64,000 bases of DNA from Shinisaurus crocodilurus (taxonomy: Eukaryota; Chordata; Lepidosauria; Squamata; Shinisauridae). This document shows positions 48,479 to 60,486 of the stretch, piece by piece (position 1 is the first letter of the stretch; each line of letters starts with the position of its first letter). The position numbers and the translations under genes are program-made. Location: assembly GCA_021292165.1 (NCBI GenBank), contig CM037879.1:39462339-39526338 (forward strand). Reading direction: 5' to 3'. The notes beneath the pieces were generated by a model that saw only the letters and a program-made list of their open reading frames with translations, was not told where the DNA came from and made no database searches.

Positions 48479-49879
48479 ACAGGTTGCAGATCGATTTTTG
48501 GGGCTTCAGGATTTGATTACGTAATTTCAGTGAAGAATTATGGTTCTCTAGGCTACTCAAAGTGCAGGAGTCTACTTTCTGGATGTGCCTTTGCATTTTA
48601 CTTCCTTGTTGTCTGAGTGGAAGAAATTAAGAGCTGTGCGAAACGAATGTGTGTTTACTAAATAGATCACATACTTTCCAAGAAGATGGTATATGGAATG
48701 CGTAATAATAAATGGTGTGAGGAACAACTCTCATATAAAGCAATCTGTTGTCTGTTAGATTGTGTGCACCCCCCACTGTAGTTTCTTGGTAGTAAGTACT
48801 GCTGTCTACTCTCAGGTAAGTCTGTATATAATTACAGCCAAAAGACAGCTCTGTGACTGTTGAGTTGGAAGCATCCCCAACAAAACCCTTTCCAAAATAC
48901 CAACAGGCTGAAATTTCATAGCTGCAGGGCAAAAACTCTTGAACCAAAATGACTCCAACTAAGCAGAGGCTGTGAAACTAGGAATCCAGCTATACTTCCC
49001 TTCATAGGGTACAATTAGAAGCGCGTGATATTTTTCTTTTCTTTTTGAGTGGTGATTTGTGAGTCCAGCAGCTAAGTAGAAATATTTATAAATGATTAGT
49101 TTAATTTGTCTGATGCATTCATTAGAGGAGATCTCAGGCAGCTGGGAAACAGTGCAGAGCCTCAAGCAGTGAACAAGAGCGAGATGGAGCTCATAAAAGG
49201 AACAGAGACTGAATGGCAGCCAATGGGGGCAGTTAATCCACAGGCCACGCAGAGGTGCTGGGCAAGAACCAAACTTCATGTCATCCTCCCCCCCCCCTCG
49301 CCCATGTCTTTTTCTCTGGGGCCCATCAAGCAACTGCCCTTTTGTATTAATCTGAGGAAGGAATAAAAAAGAGTTTGCTTAATTAAAAACCTGTCTTTTC
49401 TTCACAAAGGCAGGAGAATAACAGCCACACTCTCCTGACTCAGAAGGAGGGCTGGGAATGCCTGATCAGGTCTTGCCCTGACAATTCAGTCCACTGTTCA
49501 GCGCAAGGGAGCCAAGTCGCCTGTTCATTCAAGTGGGCGCTGTTCACTCAGTAGAACATTCCATCCAGAAAGACCCCAACCAAATCAAAGGCTTGTATTG
49601 CACAGGAAGGAGGAGAGGGATAGAATCTGGGGGCACAGAGAGTTTCTTGGCAAGCCTGTTTCCTCACAAAGTGCTTCTCCGCCAAAGTGAACATAACAAA
49701 ATATTCTTTTTGGCAAATCTTTCGCGCGAGATTAAAAACACACACATACAAAGGTAATATATTAGGGGAAATGGAGAAGAGTGTTGGAAACACTTTCTAA
49801 GAATGTGTCGAAGCCCCATTTGCTGGGAAAAAAACCTGAACATTTGAAACAATGGTTTTCCTTTGCTTTGTTCTTCTAG
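48479..49879. other. End of intron 5, mostly unclassified
   Basis: No defined repeats. The last 70 bp hold the pyrimidine-rich acceptor of exon 6 (ctttgttcttctag). Confidence 0.35.
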
Positions 49880-50053
49880 ATTACAGAAAGGTGCCCGAAG
49901 CTGCTATCCTCAATGAGAATTACAGGTGCTGGCCCTCCTACCATCACAAGGGATGTCTCCTTTCCGTGTTTGACGTTAGTGAGGCCATTGAGGTTTGCGA
50001 GAGTCATTTGCAGTGCACAGCTTTTGTTCTCACCAACCAAACAACGTGGACAG
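49880..50053 (+). CDS. PKDCC: PKDCC (VLK) exon 6: cysteine-rich C-terminal region
   Basis: A 174-bp exon reading [59 protein letters not shown] with a split first codon (G from exon 5). The Cys pattern (CW..C....CESHLQC) and the NQTTW sequon match PKDCC and fit disulfide bonding in the secretory pathway. Acceptor ttctag; donor acag/gtaata. It is separated from exon 5 by the 27-kb intron, and the reading frame is kept across it. Confidence 0.97.
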
Positions 50054-50347
50054 GTAATAAAAGCCAGCAAGCTAAAGTTACTAATATTCTATACTAGCAA
50101 GATGGGAATGTTCAACATTGGCAACAGGACCTGCTTTCCAGTTAGTGCTCAGTTATTTCAAAGATGTCAAACATGGTGATGTTTGCTGCTGATATCACAG
50201 CGCCCCCTAACAATGCATTGAGAGCTTTTCTTTTACTGTTGCCCCTAGGGGGATGAAGGAAAGGGGAGTGTCTTTCAGGTAAAGTGTGACAGCCTATTTT
50301 TCCTGATATCCTCGGAATTCTAAGAGCACATATAATTGTACCACCAA

Positions 50348-51240
50348 TAGGAATGTGCGAGGAATCTGCTTGGGGGGTCAAAATCTGGCGGCTAGGCCTG
50401 GCTCAGCCCCCTGGATTCCAGCCCATCTACCCAGTGCTGGTGCTGACTCGTTCCAATGCGAATCGAACCAGCACATGGTCTTTCACTTTTACAGTGGGTC
50501 GTGATTTGGGTATCTTTTTTTTTAAAGGCAGAGAAATTTGCACAAAATACAGCCACAATTTGTGCAAAATATGGCCATGGCTGCAATTTGCATAAATATG
50601 TCTGCATTTTGCGCAATTTGCATAAAACACAGTCACAATTTGTGCAAATCGCGGCTGTATTTTACACAAATTTCCCTGCCTCAAAACACACACACACACA
50701 CAAATTGCAGCCCACTTTAAAAGCAGAAGTGCACAACTAGGGATGTGCGTGGAGCTCGATTGGGGGGTAGAAGTCCGGGCTTGAAACCCCCCCCCCCAAG
50801 CTCCGCTTGCCCTACCTGCTCCCCAGATCGACTTATGTTCCTGCAAGCCGAGCCGGGGAAGCAACTTCCAGATTCCTGGTGCTACATCTTTTACATAGAA
50901 AATGGCGTAAGATACGTAAAAAACGGCCACGATTTGCGCAAGTTACGCAAATTGCAGTCGTTTTTAACATATCTTATGCCATTTTCGACGTAAAAATCGT
51001 AGTGCCAGGAACTCAGAAGTCCGGTGAGCACCTTGGCTGGCGCTCGCTTTAGGCCCAGCTTGGCAGGTGCAGCAGCAGCACTTGCTGAGTGCCCAGCAAG
51101 TCAGATGGTGGGTAGATCGCCCACCCCTACCCACAACCCCACCCCCCCAACTTGGCCTGCTTTCAACTCTCAAGTTGGCGAGGTGCACCGAAGTCCACCG
51201 AGTGCAAGCGGGGTGGATTCTTCAGTGTCACCCATCCCTA
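50348..51240. mobile_element. Composite TAGGGATG-ended hAT-like MITE
   Basis: The outer ends are TAGGAATGTGCG and CACCCATCCCTA, flanked by ACCACCAA (50340-50347) and GCCACCAA (51241-51248), 7 of 8 identical. A second left terminus, TAGGGATGTGCGTGGAGCTC, occurs inside at 50740, so a related element appears to have inserted into the first. Interior arrays of 'atttgtgcaaa' and 'ttgcgcaa' words form hairpins, for example 'gatttgcgcaagttacgcaa'. Open frames here are shadows of these arrays. Confidence 0.75.
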
Positions 51241-51289
51241 GCCACCAACATACATGCAACCACCTATACCACTGACTTCCTAATGCATT

Positions 51290-52130
51290 TTAGGAGTCCT
51301 GTACATTATTTTATTAATTTTTTACTCATTCAACTTATGAGTCATCCTGTAGCCTAGGCTCTCAGGACAATGTATGTAATAAAAATAAAACAATAACACC
51401 AATAACCCCCAAATTACAGTCACAGTAAAATGCAGCAGCAAAACCACAATTATCCCCCCCCCCCAAATGGAGACCAAAACAGCAACAAGGGAGCAAATTC
51501 AAAAGATCTAAAGCAAACACAGTTAAAGCAGCTCAAAACACAACTTCCGAGCATAAAATAAAAAATATAACTGGGCAATATAAACACATAACGAGTTAAC
51601 ATGTCTGATAGAATAAAAGGGATTTTATCTGGCACCGAAAGATCAACAAGGAAGGAGGCTTCAGGCTAACCTCTCTATGGAGGGCATTTCACATGGGGGG
51701 AGGGGGGCACCACTGAAAAGGCCTGCTCATGACTAGTCAGCTGCCAAATCGCAGTACGCAAGGGCACGCAGATCAGCGCCTCCGACGATGACCTCAGGGC
51801 ACGGGTAAGCATATCGCTGTTGAGTATACAAAATCTTGGCAGTGTCCAGAGCACAACATGATGTTGCTGATAGCAGCACTTGACAGAGGTAGTAGGATCT
51901 GGGGAAGCCACCGTCCTTTGTATTAAGCTTAAGAAGAAGGTAGAGGACGGCCGAGCAGCTGCAGAAGTGATCCTGCAAAATACATTCCAGCGCCTTTCCT
52001 TTATCAGTCATGACGAGTTCCATAGAGATTAGTGTATGTGTGCCGGGTGACCGCTTCCAGCTGGATGAAATGTGAGCAGGATCTTCCTTTGACAAGTAAA
52101 GCATTTGGTCCTCATATCTAGGCACCAACA
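51290..52130 (-). mobile_element. Probable LINE or LTR 3' region, minus strand
   Basis: 'ctatggagggcatttcacat' and 'gcaccactgaaaaggcctgc' resemble the complement of repeat segments that describe 'GGCCTTTTCAGTGGTGGCxxCC..TGTGAAATGCCCTCC', the DNA behind an F(S/T)VVAP.xWN-type LINE end. A-rich blocks follow. Classification is tentative. Confidence 0.45.
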
Positions 52131-53394
52131 GATACTAACAAATGCTACCTTAATCAAAGGGCAGCCTCAAATGAACTCTGGGAAGTTTATGCTACAGAGG
52201 TCATATGTGTTGCTGGCAGCCTTGCTCATTTAATTTATTATTAACATTCAAAATCTTTTTTCCTGCCTAGGAAAGCAATTCAGAAGGAATTAACCCAATT
52301 TAAAGCAATAATTACAATACTTAAATTGTGTATTGTGCCAAGAAACCCGTTGCAGTTTAAACTACATTGCATGATATTATTCCCATTTGAGCTTCAGAAC
52401 TGAGATTTTAAAATTGGTATTGCAATATTTGTGAGTTTATCTTCTGTTTTTTTGGGGGGGAGGGAGGGAGAGATTTCAAGTTGTAACAGTGCTCAGGTTT
52501 TGTTGGCAAAACTTGAGTTGTAGGGTGGGGATTGCATGTTTCACACATCACGGGTGCCATGAAAGAGGGTGCTCCCTTGTTGATTTCTCCATGTCTTCCC
52601 TGTTTCTGTACACTTACCCCTGGCATGATGTCCTCATGTTGTTGATTTGTGTTCCATATCATTGGTTGCCGCTGTCAGAGGCAAGAAAATGCACAGTGTG
52701 ATCAAGTCGCAACAGTGATCCCACACATTTTAAAGGCCTGGGGGAACACTTGACACAGGGGCGCATGATTACCTTCAGCAGCAGCCCATCTCTTAATGAT
52801 TGATGTTATGCTTTTGTTCGATTCAATTGGATTATAGTGAGTTTTGGACATTTTAAAGTATTTAATTAATGGTATTGTTGGTTTTAATGCTGTACAAAAC
52901 AACCTGGAAATAATTAACAAAATTCATGTAACATGTAGTTCTACTATTAGCTTCCACCTGTACTATTTTGAAACTCAACTGGTAATAGTATGAATGTATG
53001 GCATTGTAGATTTTTTAAAATGTCCTGCTCCATACAAAGATATGGCGATGAGTAATAACATGTTCATTATAAAACCCCAATGGGAGTAATTTAAACCCTC
53101 TCCCTCCCTACCCCTGGCCACCAAAATGGAATCTGAATACAAATATCTTATATCGCTTCTCATTGATGACCAGTTTTGGCTAGTTTTCTAGGTAAGGAGA
53201 TCCCAGACCTGAGAAGCAGCCACTGAGACATCTCTCAGCATGCCTTTGTGGTCGTGATGTGGTGCACAGAGTGTAAAAGGGGTGGGGGTACCCTAGATGA
53301 CCTTAAGAGTTTAATTTTATGATAAGATTTTTCTCCTCTCTGCTCATTGTTTTCTTTTAAAATTACTATTATTTCTTCTTTGTTTTCTGCCTAG
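52131..53394. other. End of intron 6, unclassified
   Basis: AT-rich with a (GGGA) run near 52456-52470. No repeats named. Confidence 0.3.
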
Positions 53395-53480
53395 GTCGTC
53401 AACTTGTCTTCTTCAAGATGGGATCCACTTCCATTGCGTCTGATCGTGACAAGACAACATATGTGAAAGTGACTGAGTGA
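53395..53480 (+). CDS. PKDCC: PKDCC (VLK) exon 7: C-terminal end and stop
   Basis: An 86-bp coding segment that completes a Gly codon and encodes RQLVFFKMGSTSIASDRDKT and TYVKVTE, followed by TGA at 53478-53480. The RQLVFFK and KTTYVK blocks are typical of the PKDCC C-terminus. Summing the six exons gives 843 bp, i.e. 280 codons plus stop, with no frame conflict. Confidence 0.97.
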
Positions 53481-53498
53481 AAGCTTAACGTGATCTAG

Positions 53499-53592
53499 AA
53501 GGACAATTCTATGCAGGTTTACCCAGGAGTAACTCCTACTAAGTTCTATAGGGCTTACTGCCTTGTAAGCGTGCATAGGATTACAGCCCTAG
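53499..53592. mobile_element. Palindromic MITE (GCAATCCTATGCA family) at start of 3' UTR
   Basis: 'aaggacaattctatgcaggt' to 'gcgtgcataggattacagcc' with the centre 'gtaactcctactaagttcta'. It begins 18 bp after the PKDCC stop codon, so it is almost surely transcribed in the mRNA. Confidence 0.72.
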
Positions 53593-54171
53593 TCCAACTA
53601 GTGAAAAATGACAGCAGTTTGCATTTACATGTAGACTGCTGTTGCATGCCAGGAAGCTGAGGATGGAGAAGGAATTGCACTAACACTCATTCTAATCTAC
53701 AGAGTGTGAAACCAGACTTTAAAGAAGCGACCTGCATGACCAGGACGAATGTGCAATAGGATGACATTTTAAAAATGTGACTTTGTTTTAAGAAGCAGAA
53801 TGAAATCCAAAATGTGATACACTGTGTGGCTAGCCATAGGTTGCTAGAAAGCAACAGGCACCCTAATAAGTGTGCTTCCCTCACTAGGGTTACGCATGCT
53901 ATGTATAATTTTGCATAGGGTTTGGTTGAAATTCTTCTTCCTTTCCATAGGGAGTTTGGGACCTCCAGTTCAAATATTTATGTGAGCAAATACAATCGCT
54001 TCAGGATTGTTAAACCTCATGTGTTCCAAAGCTGAAGCTTAAATCTCATGGAAGACAATCAATACTTATGTTTGTTGTACCAAATATACAAGACCAAACA
54101 TTATGGTAGTCCTTGTGCAATGGATCAATATAGTATCTATTAGAGTTGTCACCCAATTAAAAAAAAACTGA

Positions 54172-54285
54172 GGGCGCAAACTATGCATGTTTATAGACAG
54201 AAAAAAGCATGGCTGGCTGGGAAGTGCTGGGACTTGTAGCACTTTTTTCTGCCAAAACATACATTAAGGATTGTGCCCTTAATAG
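54172..54285. mobile_element. Palindromic MITE (GGGCACAATCCTATG family), copy 3
   Basis: 'gagggcgcaaactatgcatg' to 'tacattaaggattgtgccct', with shortened inner arms 'catggctggctgggaagtgc' and 'gggacttgtagcac'. More diverged than copies 1 and 2. Confidence 0.7.
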
Positions 54286-56439
54286 ACTAATTGTATCAGT
54301 TTTAATTGATTAAATCTGTCTGAGGACAAAAAACATACTTAGTTTTTAGAAGATGCGCAGCACAGATTTCAGCAGACATAACCTTAGAAGAAGCATTCCT
54401 CCTTCGCTTTTACACAGGAAGGAATCAGTGGTGCAGTGCAGTCATTTTAAACCAGGGGTCTCCAGATCTGTTGGATCAGTGGGCACATTTGGAATTTTGA
54501 AAGAGTGTCATGTGTGCTTTCATAAAATGGCTGCCATGGCAAATGAGTGAGACTCTTGCCCAAGAATCTAATTAAAAGGCAATAGTGGGGTCTGAGCTCC
54601 AAAACACAACCTGTCTTTTGAACCCAAATAAAGATGGTGCTGGAGGGTAGCCCTTTGCTTTGCAGTATACCAGCTTCCTAGTTTTTTAAAATAATAGTTA
54701 AAATATTTTAAGAAATAAAACAAAAGTCAGGAGGGACAGTGAGGCTGCCAGGCACCCAAGAGAGGTGTCTGTGGGCACATTTGTGTCCACAGACGCACCA
54801 TGCTGGAACAGCCAATTTTAGACTCTGAACTTAATGGCCATATGTGTTCGTTGATTGGGGGCATTCTATTTATATGGTAGTATGTATTACTTCACTTACC
54901 AGAAAATATGATAAGCTAACCTTGCCACATTTGGGGGCCCTTCTGCTCATTCTGCTGAGTAGGCCCTGGACTTCTGCCCCAAAGACGCCACTGGAAGGAA
55001 TGCCTTTTTTTAAGATGGCACTTGCCATCTGCAGTTTTTATAAGTATTTGTTTAATATATCTGCTGCCCTGCTAATCAAGGGTATCTTTTTAGTTGATTA
55101 CGATGTTTTTAATCAAGCTAACTGATTAATCGACTAAACATTGCAGACCTAGTATCTGTAGATTAAATAATGCCAATTTTCAGTTTAAGAAATAAACTGG
55201 GGAGATGTTCTATCACTGCGATGGATGGAGTGAAAGAGAGCTGTACCCAGGAGGTGAGTGTATGCCTGTAATTAATCCAACAGATATATGTTGCGTCTGT
55301 CCCCATGAGTACACCAAATGGTGTCCCAACCCTAGCTGCAGCAATGTACTTTTCCCATATGAGTGAATGGAAATCATGCACTTAGAGAAAGTAAAAGGGT
55401 ATAAGACATTGCTGAGGTTGGAGCTAACCCTACTCTCTCTTGTGGAGGATGGGGAGAGAGCTTTTGTCCACACCTCAACAGTTTTTGACAACTGTAGCCT
55501 GCTTACTTTATCCTGTATAACTTAATGGGGATAATTGACAATCGAACCTACACCAATCCACACAGCTTCTCTTCGGTTCCATTTCTTGGTAATGATAGAA
55601 TGGTACACTGGAGTGTACAAAGAGGCAAAACCCAGCAATTGGATTTTAGATATACATTCTAAGTTGATCAACAGTCGTCTAACAAGACATGTTTCATTTG
55701 CTTAGCCCCAGAACCATGTTTATATTGAATAGTATTACCTACGTTAAGTTAATATGATTTTAAACACATTCATATAGGTTTTGATACACGAGACTAAATT
55801 GTATATTTGACGGTCTGCACAGACATGGATGTTTGGATGAGTTGAAAGATTTGGATACTCAGGTTTGTGGATTGGGCTATCCATGTTACTTTCCTAGGGA
55901 CTCTACTGTGGAAGATATTCTGGATTGCTGTTGGATCCCAACAGATGGGCTTGCCCTAGAGGAAGCAATGTGGATAATTCATACTGGCATAACTGCTGCA
56001 TAACTATGTGTTCAAAACAATTGGTTGTGGGGGGAACTCTTCATGTGATTGCCATATGTCATATTGGGACTGGCCATTTTTATTTAACTGCATTCACAGT
56101 ATCTCTCACACATCAGCAGAGCAGCTAAGAATAACGAACAGTATATATTTTTCAGTATCTTAGGACAAAAGATACATTTCTGCTACTGAGTCTTTGGCTT
56201 TTTGAAGGTGCTGCTTACTAGCTTTAAGAACAAATGACCTTAACAACAGCAAATGAACCGGAGCCTTAATACTGCAATAGAAATAGCAAAATCTTTTCAT
56301 AAGCAAAGTGTCTAGATAATATGCTTTCAGTGAAAGCAAGCAAGAAAATGTTAAAAGTGACAAATGTCATGCTGTTTTCTAGTTTGTACATTCAGAATCT
56401 TTTGTACTTTTATCCTTAAAATGTTTATTTTTGTAAGAA

Positions 56440-56445
56440 AATAAA
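56440..56445 (+). promoter_or_regulatory. Candidate polyadenylation signal AATAAA
   Basis: AATAAA about 20 bp before a T/GT-rich element. Best-placed signal for the distal end of the PKDCC 3' UTR. Use is inferred. Confidence 0.5.
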
Positions 56446-56465
56446 ATGAAATTGATGAACTTGTT

Positions 56466-57312
56466 TTTTTGTAATGGCTGTAATTTCTTTTTTCCCCTAC
56501 TGCATTTTTGTTTTAGACAGGATCGTATTCCTGAGCCTACTTATTCTGGACTACGGTGCCCTCTTTAATGGGACTCTTTTGGAGTCAGTGGCTTTAAGGA
56601 CTGAAGCTGCAGTCTTTTATGGAACATTGATGTGGCTCTCTCTATTGAAATTTAATTTGACTTATTTGTGTACAGAGCGCTTTATCAACAATGTCCAAGG
56701 TGATTCACAGAACTTGAAATCTGAATGCATAAAATAGTATAGGGATAAAAAGAGCATGTATAAACTGTTTCAACCAGTACAAAAATGGCATCAAACCAGA
56801 ATAAAATATTTTGTGAACAGGCTGAAGTGGGTTTTGCAATACCCACTTCACCCCTGAAAAAAAGCCATGCTTTCCCCTTCTCTCCCACTGATTTGATATG
56901 TGATACAAGGGGCTGACAGACTGAATCAGAACATCGGCCCCATCTAGTCTAGCCTTGTTTACTTTGGTTAGTAATGGCTCACCCATGGCTCAGGCAGTCT
57001 TTATGAACTGAACAATCACAAGCATACTGCCATCTAGAATTTTTAATACTACCAAATAATAACACTTCACATGTGTGTAGCACTTATGAATGTCCAAAAC
57101 ATATATTCCCTCTCTCACGCACAATTATTACAATACCCCTGTAAGGTAGTTCAGTAGTGTAATCCTATTGAAAATGGTGGGGGATAAGATTGTTGCTGTC
57201 CACCTAGAGCAGGACTATGGTCTGCAGCCTAATTTGGCTCACAGAGGTTCCACATATGGCCCCTCTGAGCTTGTGTGGGTTCCTCCAGGGAGGAACCTAC
57301 CCCCACCCCCTG
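56466..57312. other. Intergenic sequence downstream of PKDCC
   Basis: A palindrome at 56820-56860 ('ctgaagtgggttttgcaata' with 'cccacttcacccc'). Otherwise unclassified. Confidence 0.35.
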
Positions 57313-57706
57313 GAAGAATCATAGAATAGTAGAGTTGGAAGGTGCCCATAAGGCCACCGAGTCCAACCCCCTGCTCAATGCAGGAATCCCAGGTTAAAGC
57401 ATCCCTGGCATATGACTGTCCAGCTGCATCTTGAATGCCTCCAGTGTGGGAGAGCCTACCACCTCCCTAGGTAGTTGGTTCCATTGTTGAATTGCTCCAA
57501 CGGTCAGGACGTTTTTCCTGATGGTCAGCCAGAATCTGGCTTCCTGTAACTTGAGACCATTATTCCATGTCCTGCACTCCTGGGATGGTCGAGAAGAGAT
57601 CCTGGCCCTCATCTGTGTGACAACCTTTCAAGTACTTGAAGAGCACTATCATATGTCCTCTGAAGGCTAAACAGTCCCATTTCCTTCAGTCTCTCCTGCC
57701 GTTACC
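57313..57706 (-). mobile_element. CR1 3'-end fragment
   Basis: On the - strand it reads CRTWNNGLKLQEARFWLTIR, then NVLTVGAIQQWNQLPREVVG and SPTLEAFKMQLDSH to a stop, then the 3' UTR 'gggttggactcggtggcctt' ending 'ctactattctatgatt'. It is open over about 70 codons. Same end as the CR1 at 14-17 kb. Confidence 0.9.
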
Positions 57707-57944
57707 TCATGATTTCAGTATGGCTGCTCCTCCTGGCGCTGTCGGAGTCCCTTTCTCTGTGCTAGAGAGGCACAGAACTCCATGCTTCTCTCAATGTGGA
57801 GGAAGACAAAGGAGGCAGACTCATGACCTCACTGGGTGTGGCAATTTGGTACCATACCCCATTCTGGTTCAGCACACCTGATCTAGAGAGTTCATGGCTC
57901 AGGTGATATTTGAACAGGGGACTTCTTGGTTCACACCTTAAGAC

Positions 57945-58252
57945 TAGGTTCAGACAACACAATAACCCACATTCAAGGGTGGAGTATGGGTTGAGTGTGG
58001 GTTGTCGTTGAACTGTGGATTGTTGTTGAAACGATGTATCGTGTTGTCTGAACCCAGCTGAGATAACAAACCATGGTGAACAACCCACAGTTCACAACCC
58101 AACAACAAACCATGGATTCTCTTCTGTTCTTGGTTAACAAGCTATGGCTTGTTAGCACAAATGGGTTCAGTCAACATGATAACCCACATTTCAGCAACAA
58201 CCCACACTCAACCCTTGAGTGTGGGTTATCATGTCTGAATCCAATCATTGTC
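57945..58252. mobile_element. Foldback MITE (GTTCAGACAACA family)
   Basis: Begins 'ctaggttcagacaacacaat' and ends 'gtgggttatcatgtctgaat'. The internal order (acaacccacagttcacaacc, aaccatggattctcttc) equals that at 30536-30860, so both derive from one source element. Confidence 0.8.
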
Positions 58253-58319
58253 TCTTAACTCTGCCACAGCATAACAACCCCTTTTGAAATTCTAGAGAAT
58301 GTAAAAAGCAGCCAAACCC

Positions 58320-58446
58320 TGGTGGGGTGTCGTGTTGTAGTTAAGAGTGTTTGGACTAGGGCTGGGACATTTAGGTTCAAATTCCTACTCTGGCATGAAG
58401 TTTTCTGGTGACCTGGAACCAGTCACTATCTCTCAACTTTACAAGG
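58320..58446 (+). mobile_element. CORE-SINE, 3'-truncated
   Basis: 'gggtgtcgtgttgtagttaa', 'aggttcaaattcctactctg' and 'cagtcactatctctcaactt'. Confidence 0.65.
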
Positions 58447-60486
58447 TTGACATGTGGAGAACCATACTTGCTGCCTTAAGCTCTTTGTTATAAATGTAGT
58501 AAATAAATGGAACAGGCTTATATGGGGTTAATGTTATATAAACGTAGAAGCAGGCAGAAAATAATGGTTTCCTATAGGAATGTGGATAGAAAGCTGTTAA
58601 AAGAGGCACAGTGATCCAGTCAATAATTTCAGCAGTGAATAAATCAGCTGGGTACAGTAAATGTATCGTCGAATGGACTGGGGCCCTTTCCAATTCAGGT
58701 TTAAATTGGTTCGTATGAACATCAAAACATTAAAGATGCCCACAGGAGAGGAAGATACACAAAAGCTGTCCAGAAGGATTGGTCCAGTTGGGTCCCTCTT
58801 GGCAGAGAGAGTTTCCTTATAGGGAAACATATAGGGTTTCCTTGTGGCAAAAGTATTTTTATCATTTGTTCAGAGTTTTGACTGGTTTATACATTTCCTT
58901 GGCTTCTTCAAACAACTTCCTGCAGCTCCAAGGTAGGAAAATGAAAGAAGACACCAGCGCAGTTCTAAACAATTGATCCTTGGGATAAAAGGGAAAGCAA
59001 ATTTCTGAGATCAGAATAGAGAGATATTATTTACACAGTGCAAAAGGAACTGTCAGCTCCTGAAGTGAACAATGTGCCAGGCAATTTAACAAATAGGATG
59101 GAGAGAGCAAAGAGAAGGTAGGATTTTGTCTATAAGAGATGGCATTCTTCAGAAATGTTGGCCTTCTACTCCCATTTGTATGAGTTTAATTGCAAATTCC
59201 ATTATGAAAAGATTGGATTTTTGGTGATTGTGGTGAGAGGGTACATTTAGAGAGATTTATGTAAAGAACTAGGAAAACTAAACTTTAAAAAATGCTACCA
59301 TTTCTTTGAGTATGCTGGGGGTAATCTTTTATGTGCAAAAGCCTGTACATGTACTTGGATTGCCAGCATGGCAGCAACCTGAGGAGGCTAGTGCCCATTG
59401 AGGTTGGTGGGGCGGAGAGCAGGGCCACCAGAGGCAGAGCCAAGGGGTGTTCTCAGAGGCAGAGCTGGCTTTTGAATCCCCAACAGCCAGCAACCCATTC
59501 CACAGAAAGGGGAAACTGAGGCACATGAATTTTAAGTTCATAAGTGCAAAGCAGGGGGTGGAGAATTCACCACACAAAAGCTCTCCTTTGAACCCACATT
59601 TTCCTGTTCCAGCAACAACAACTATTGTACAGAGAATCCAGTGATTCTGTGATGTTCATGAGTGCAAAGCGGCGGCGGCGGCGGGGGGATTCACACAGCC
59701 ACATCATAATGAGAAAAGCAGCCCTTGGAACACAGCAAAAAGTTCTCAGAACATCCAACAATATATCCTTTTGCATATCCACCACAAAGCATTTCCCCAG
59801 ACTGACATGCCTACTCAGAAGTAACTGTGAGAGGCAGTACAATTCAAAAATCCAGTTTATGCATATATACTAAGTAGGAAGATCTGGGTTACTCAGGAGT
59901 AATCATGGGCGGCAAGCTCCGAGTGCATCCAAAATCCTTCTCTTTACATGTAATAATCATGATGATTATTTCCTTTGGAACCCAGCAGCAACCCATTGCA
60001 AAAGAGCAGACATACACATCCCCTGATTTTGCAACTGAATAATTCTAATTGTAACTGGAAGTCAATACATCACAGAAACTACTTTATGGTAGGTTTTGGG
60101 GAAGTGCTATTTATACAATACAACTGATGAAAGAGTTTGCCTTTGGCAATATGATTACACATCAATAAGTGTAAAATACAAGTATGCCTCTAGATCAACA
60201 TTTGTTTTCCATATTTGTGGCTGATTTGCACTTGCCTTTCAACTGCTCTTTTCAGTAAACAGAAATACTACTTAACTGTTTATGCATCCTCACCACAGTT
60301 CTCATTTTATGTTAATAAAACTGGCAGTTCCATACACCTAGTACAGCATTTTTTAAAGCAGTAAAGCGGGGTAGGCGGCTTATTGCTGTACTAAATTAAC
60401 CTATTGGTCTATTGTGCAAAGTGCGGAGTGCAGGCCTGAATTTTGCACAAATCTGAAATTAACTGTCAGAAAATTCAAGGTGGCCA
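58447..60486. other. Intergenic sequence, mostly unclassified
   Basis: Two related segments, 59500-59590 and 59640-59700, share 'taagtgcaaagc.ggggg'-type sequence; the second carries a (GGC)n run at about 59670-59685. No gene seen. Confidence 0.35.

Larger units (their letters stand above)
22886..49879 (+). other. PKDCC intron 5 (27.0 kb), nested repeat field
   Basis: Phase 1 intron from gtaaag at 22886 to the acceptor ttcttctag at 49879. I recognise no other host exon in it. Its repeats are listed individually. Confidence 0.88.
50054..53394 (+). other. PKDCC intron 6 (3.3 kb)
   Basis: Phase 1 intron. Contains a composite MITE (50348-51240), a LINE-tail-like region, and about 1.2 kb of unclassified sequence before the acceptor (ttttctgcctag). 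Confidence 0.88.
53481..56465 (+). other. PKDCC: Probable PKDCC 3' UTR
   Basis: Follows the stop codon. Candidate polyadenylation signals are AATAAA at 54627-54632, 54714-54719 and 56440-56445. The last is followed by a T/GT-rich stretch (gaacttgttttttt), which fits a cleavage site near 56460. At least two MITE copies lie inside. If an earlier signal is used, the 3' UTR would be only about 1.2 kb and the rest intergenic. Confidence 0.55.
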
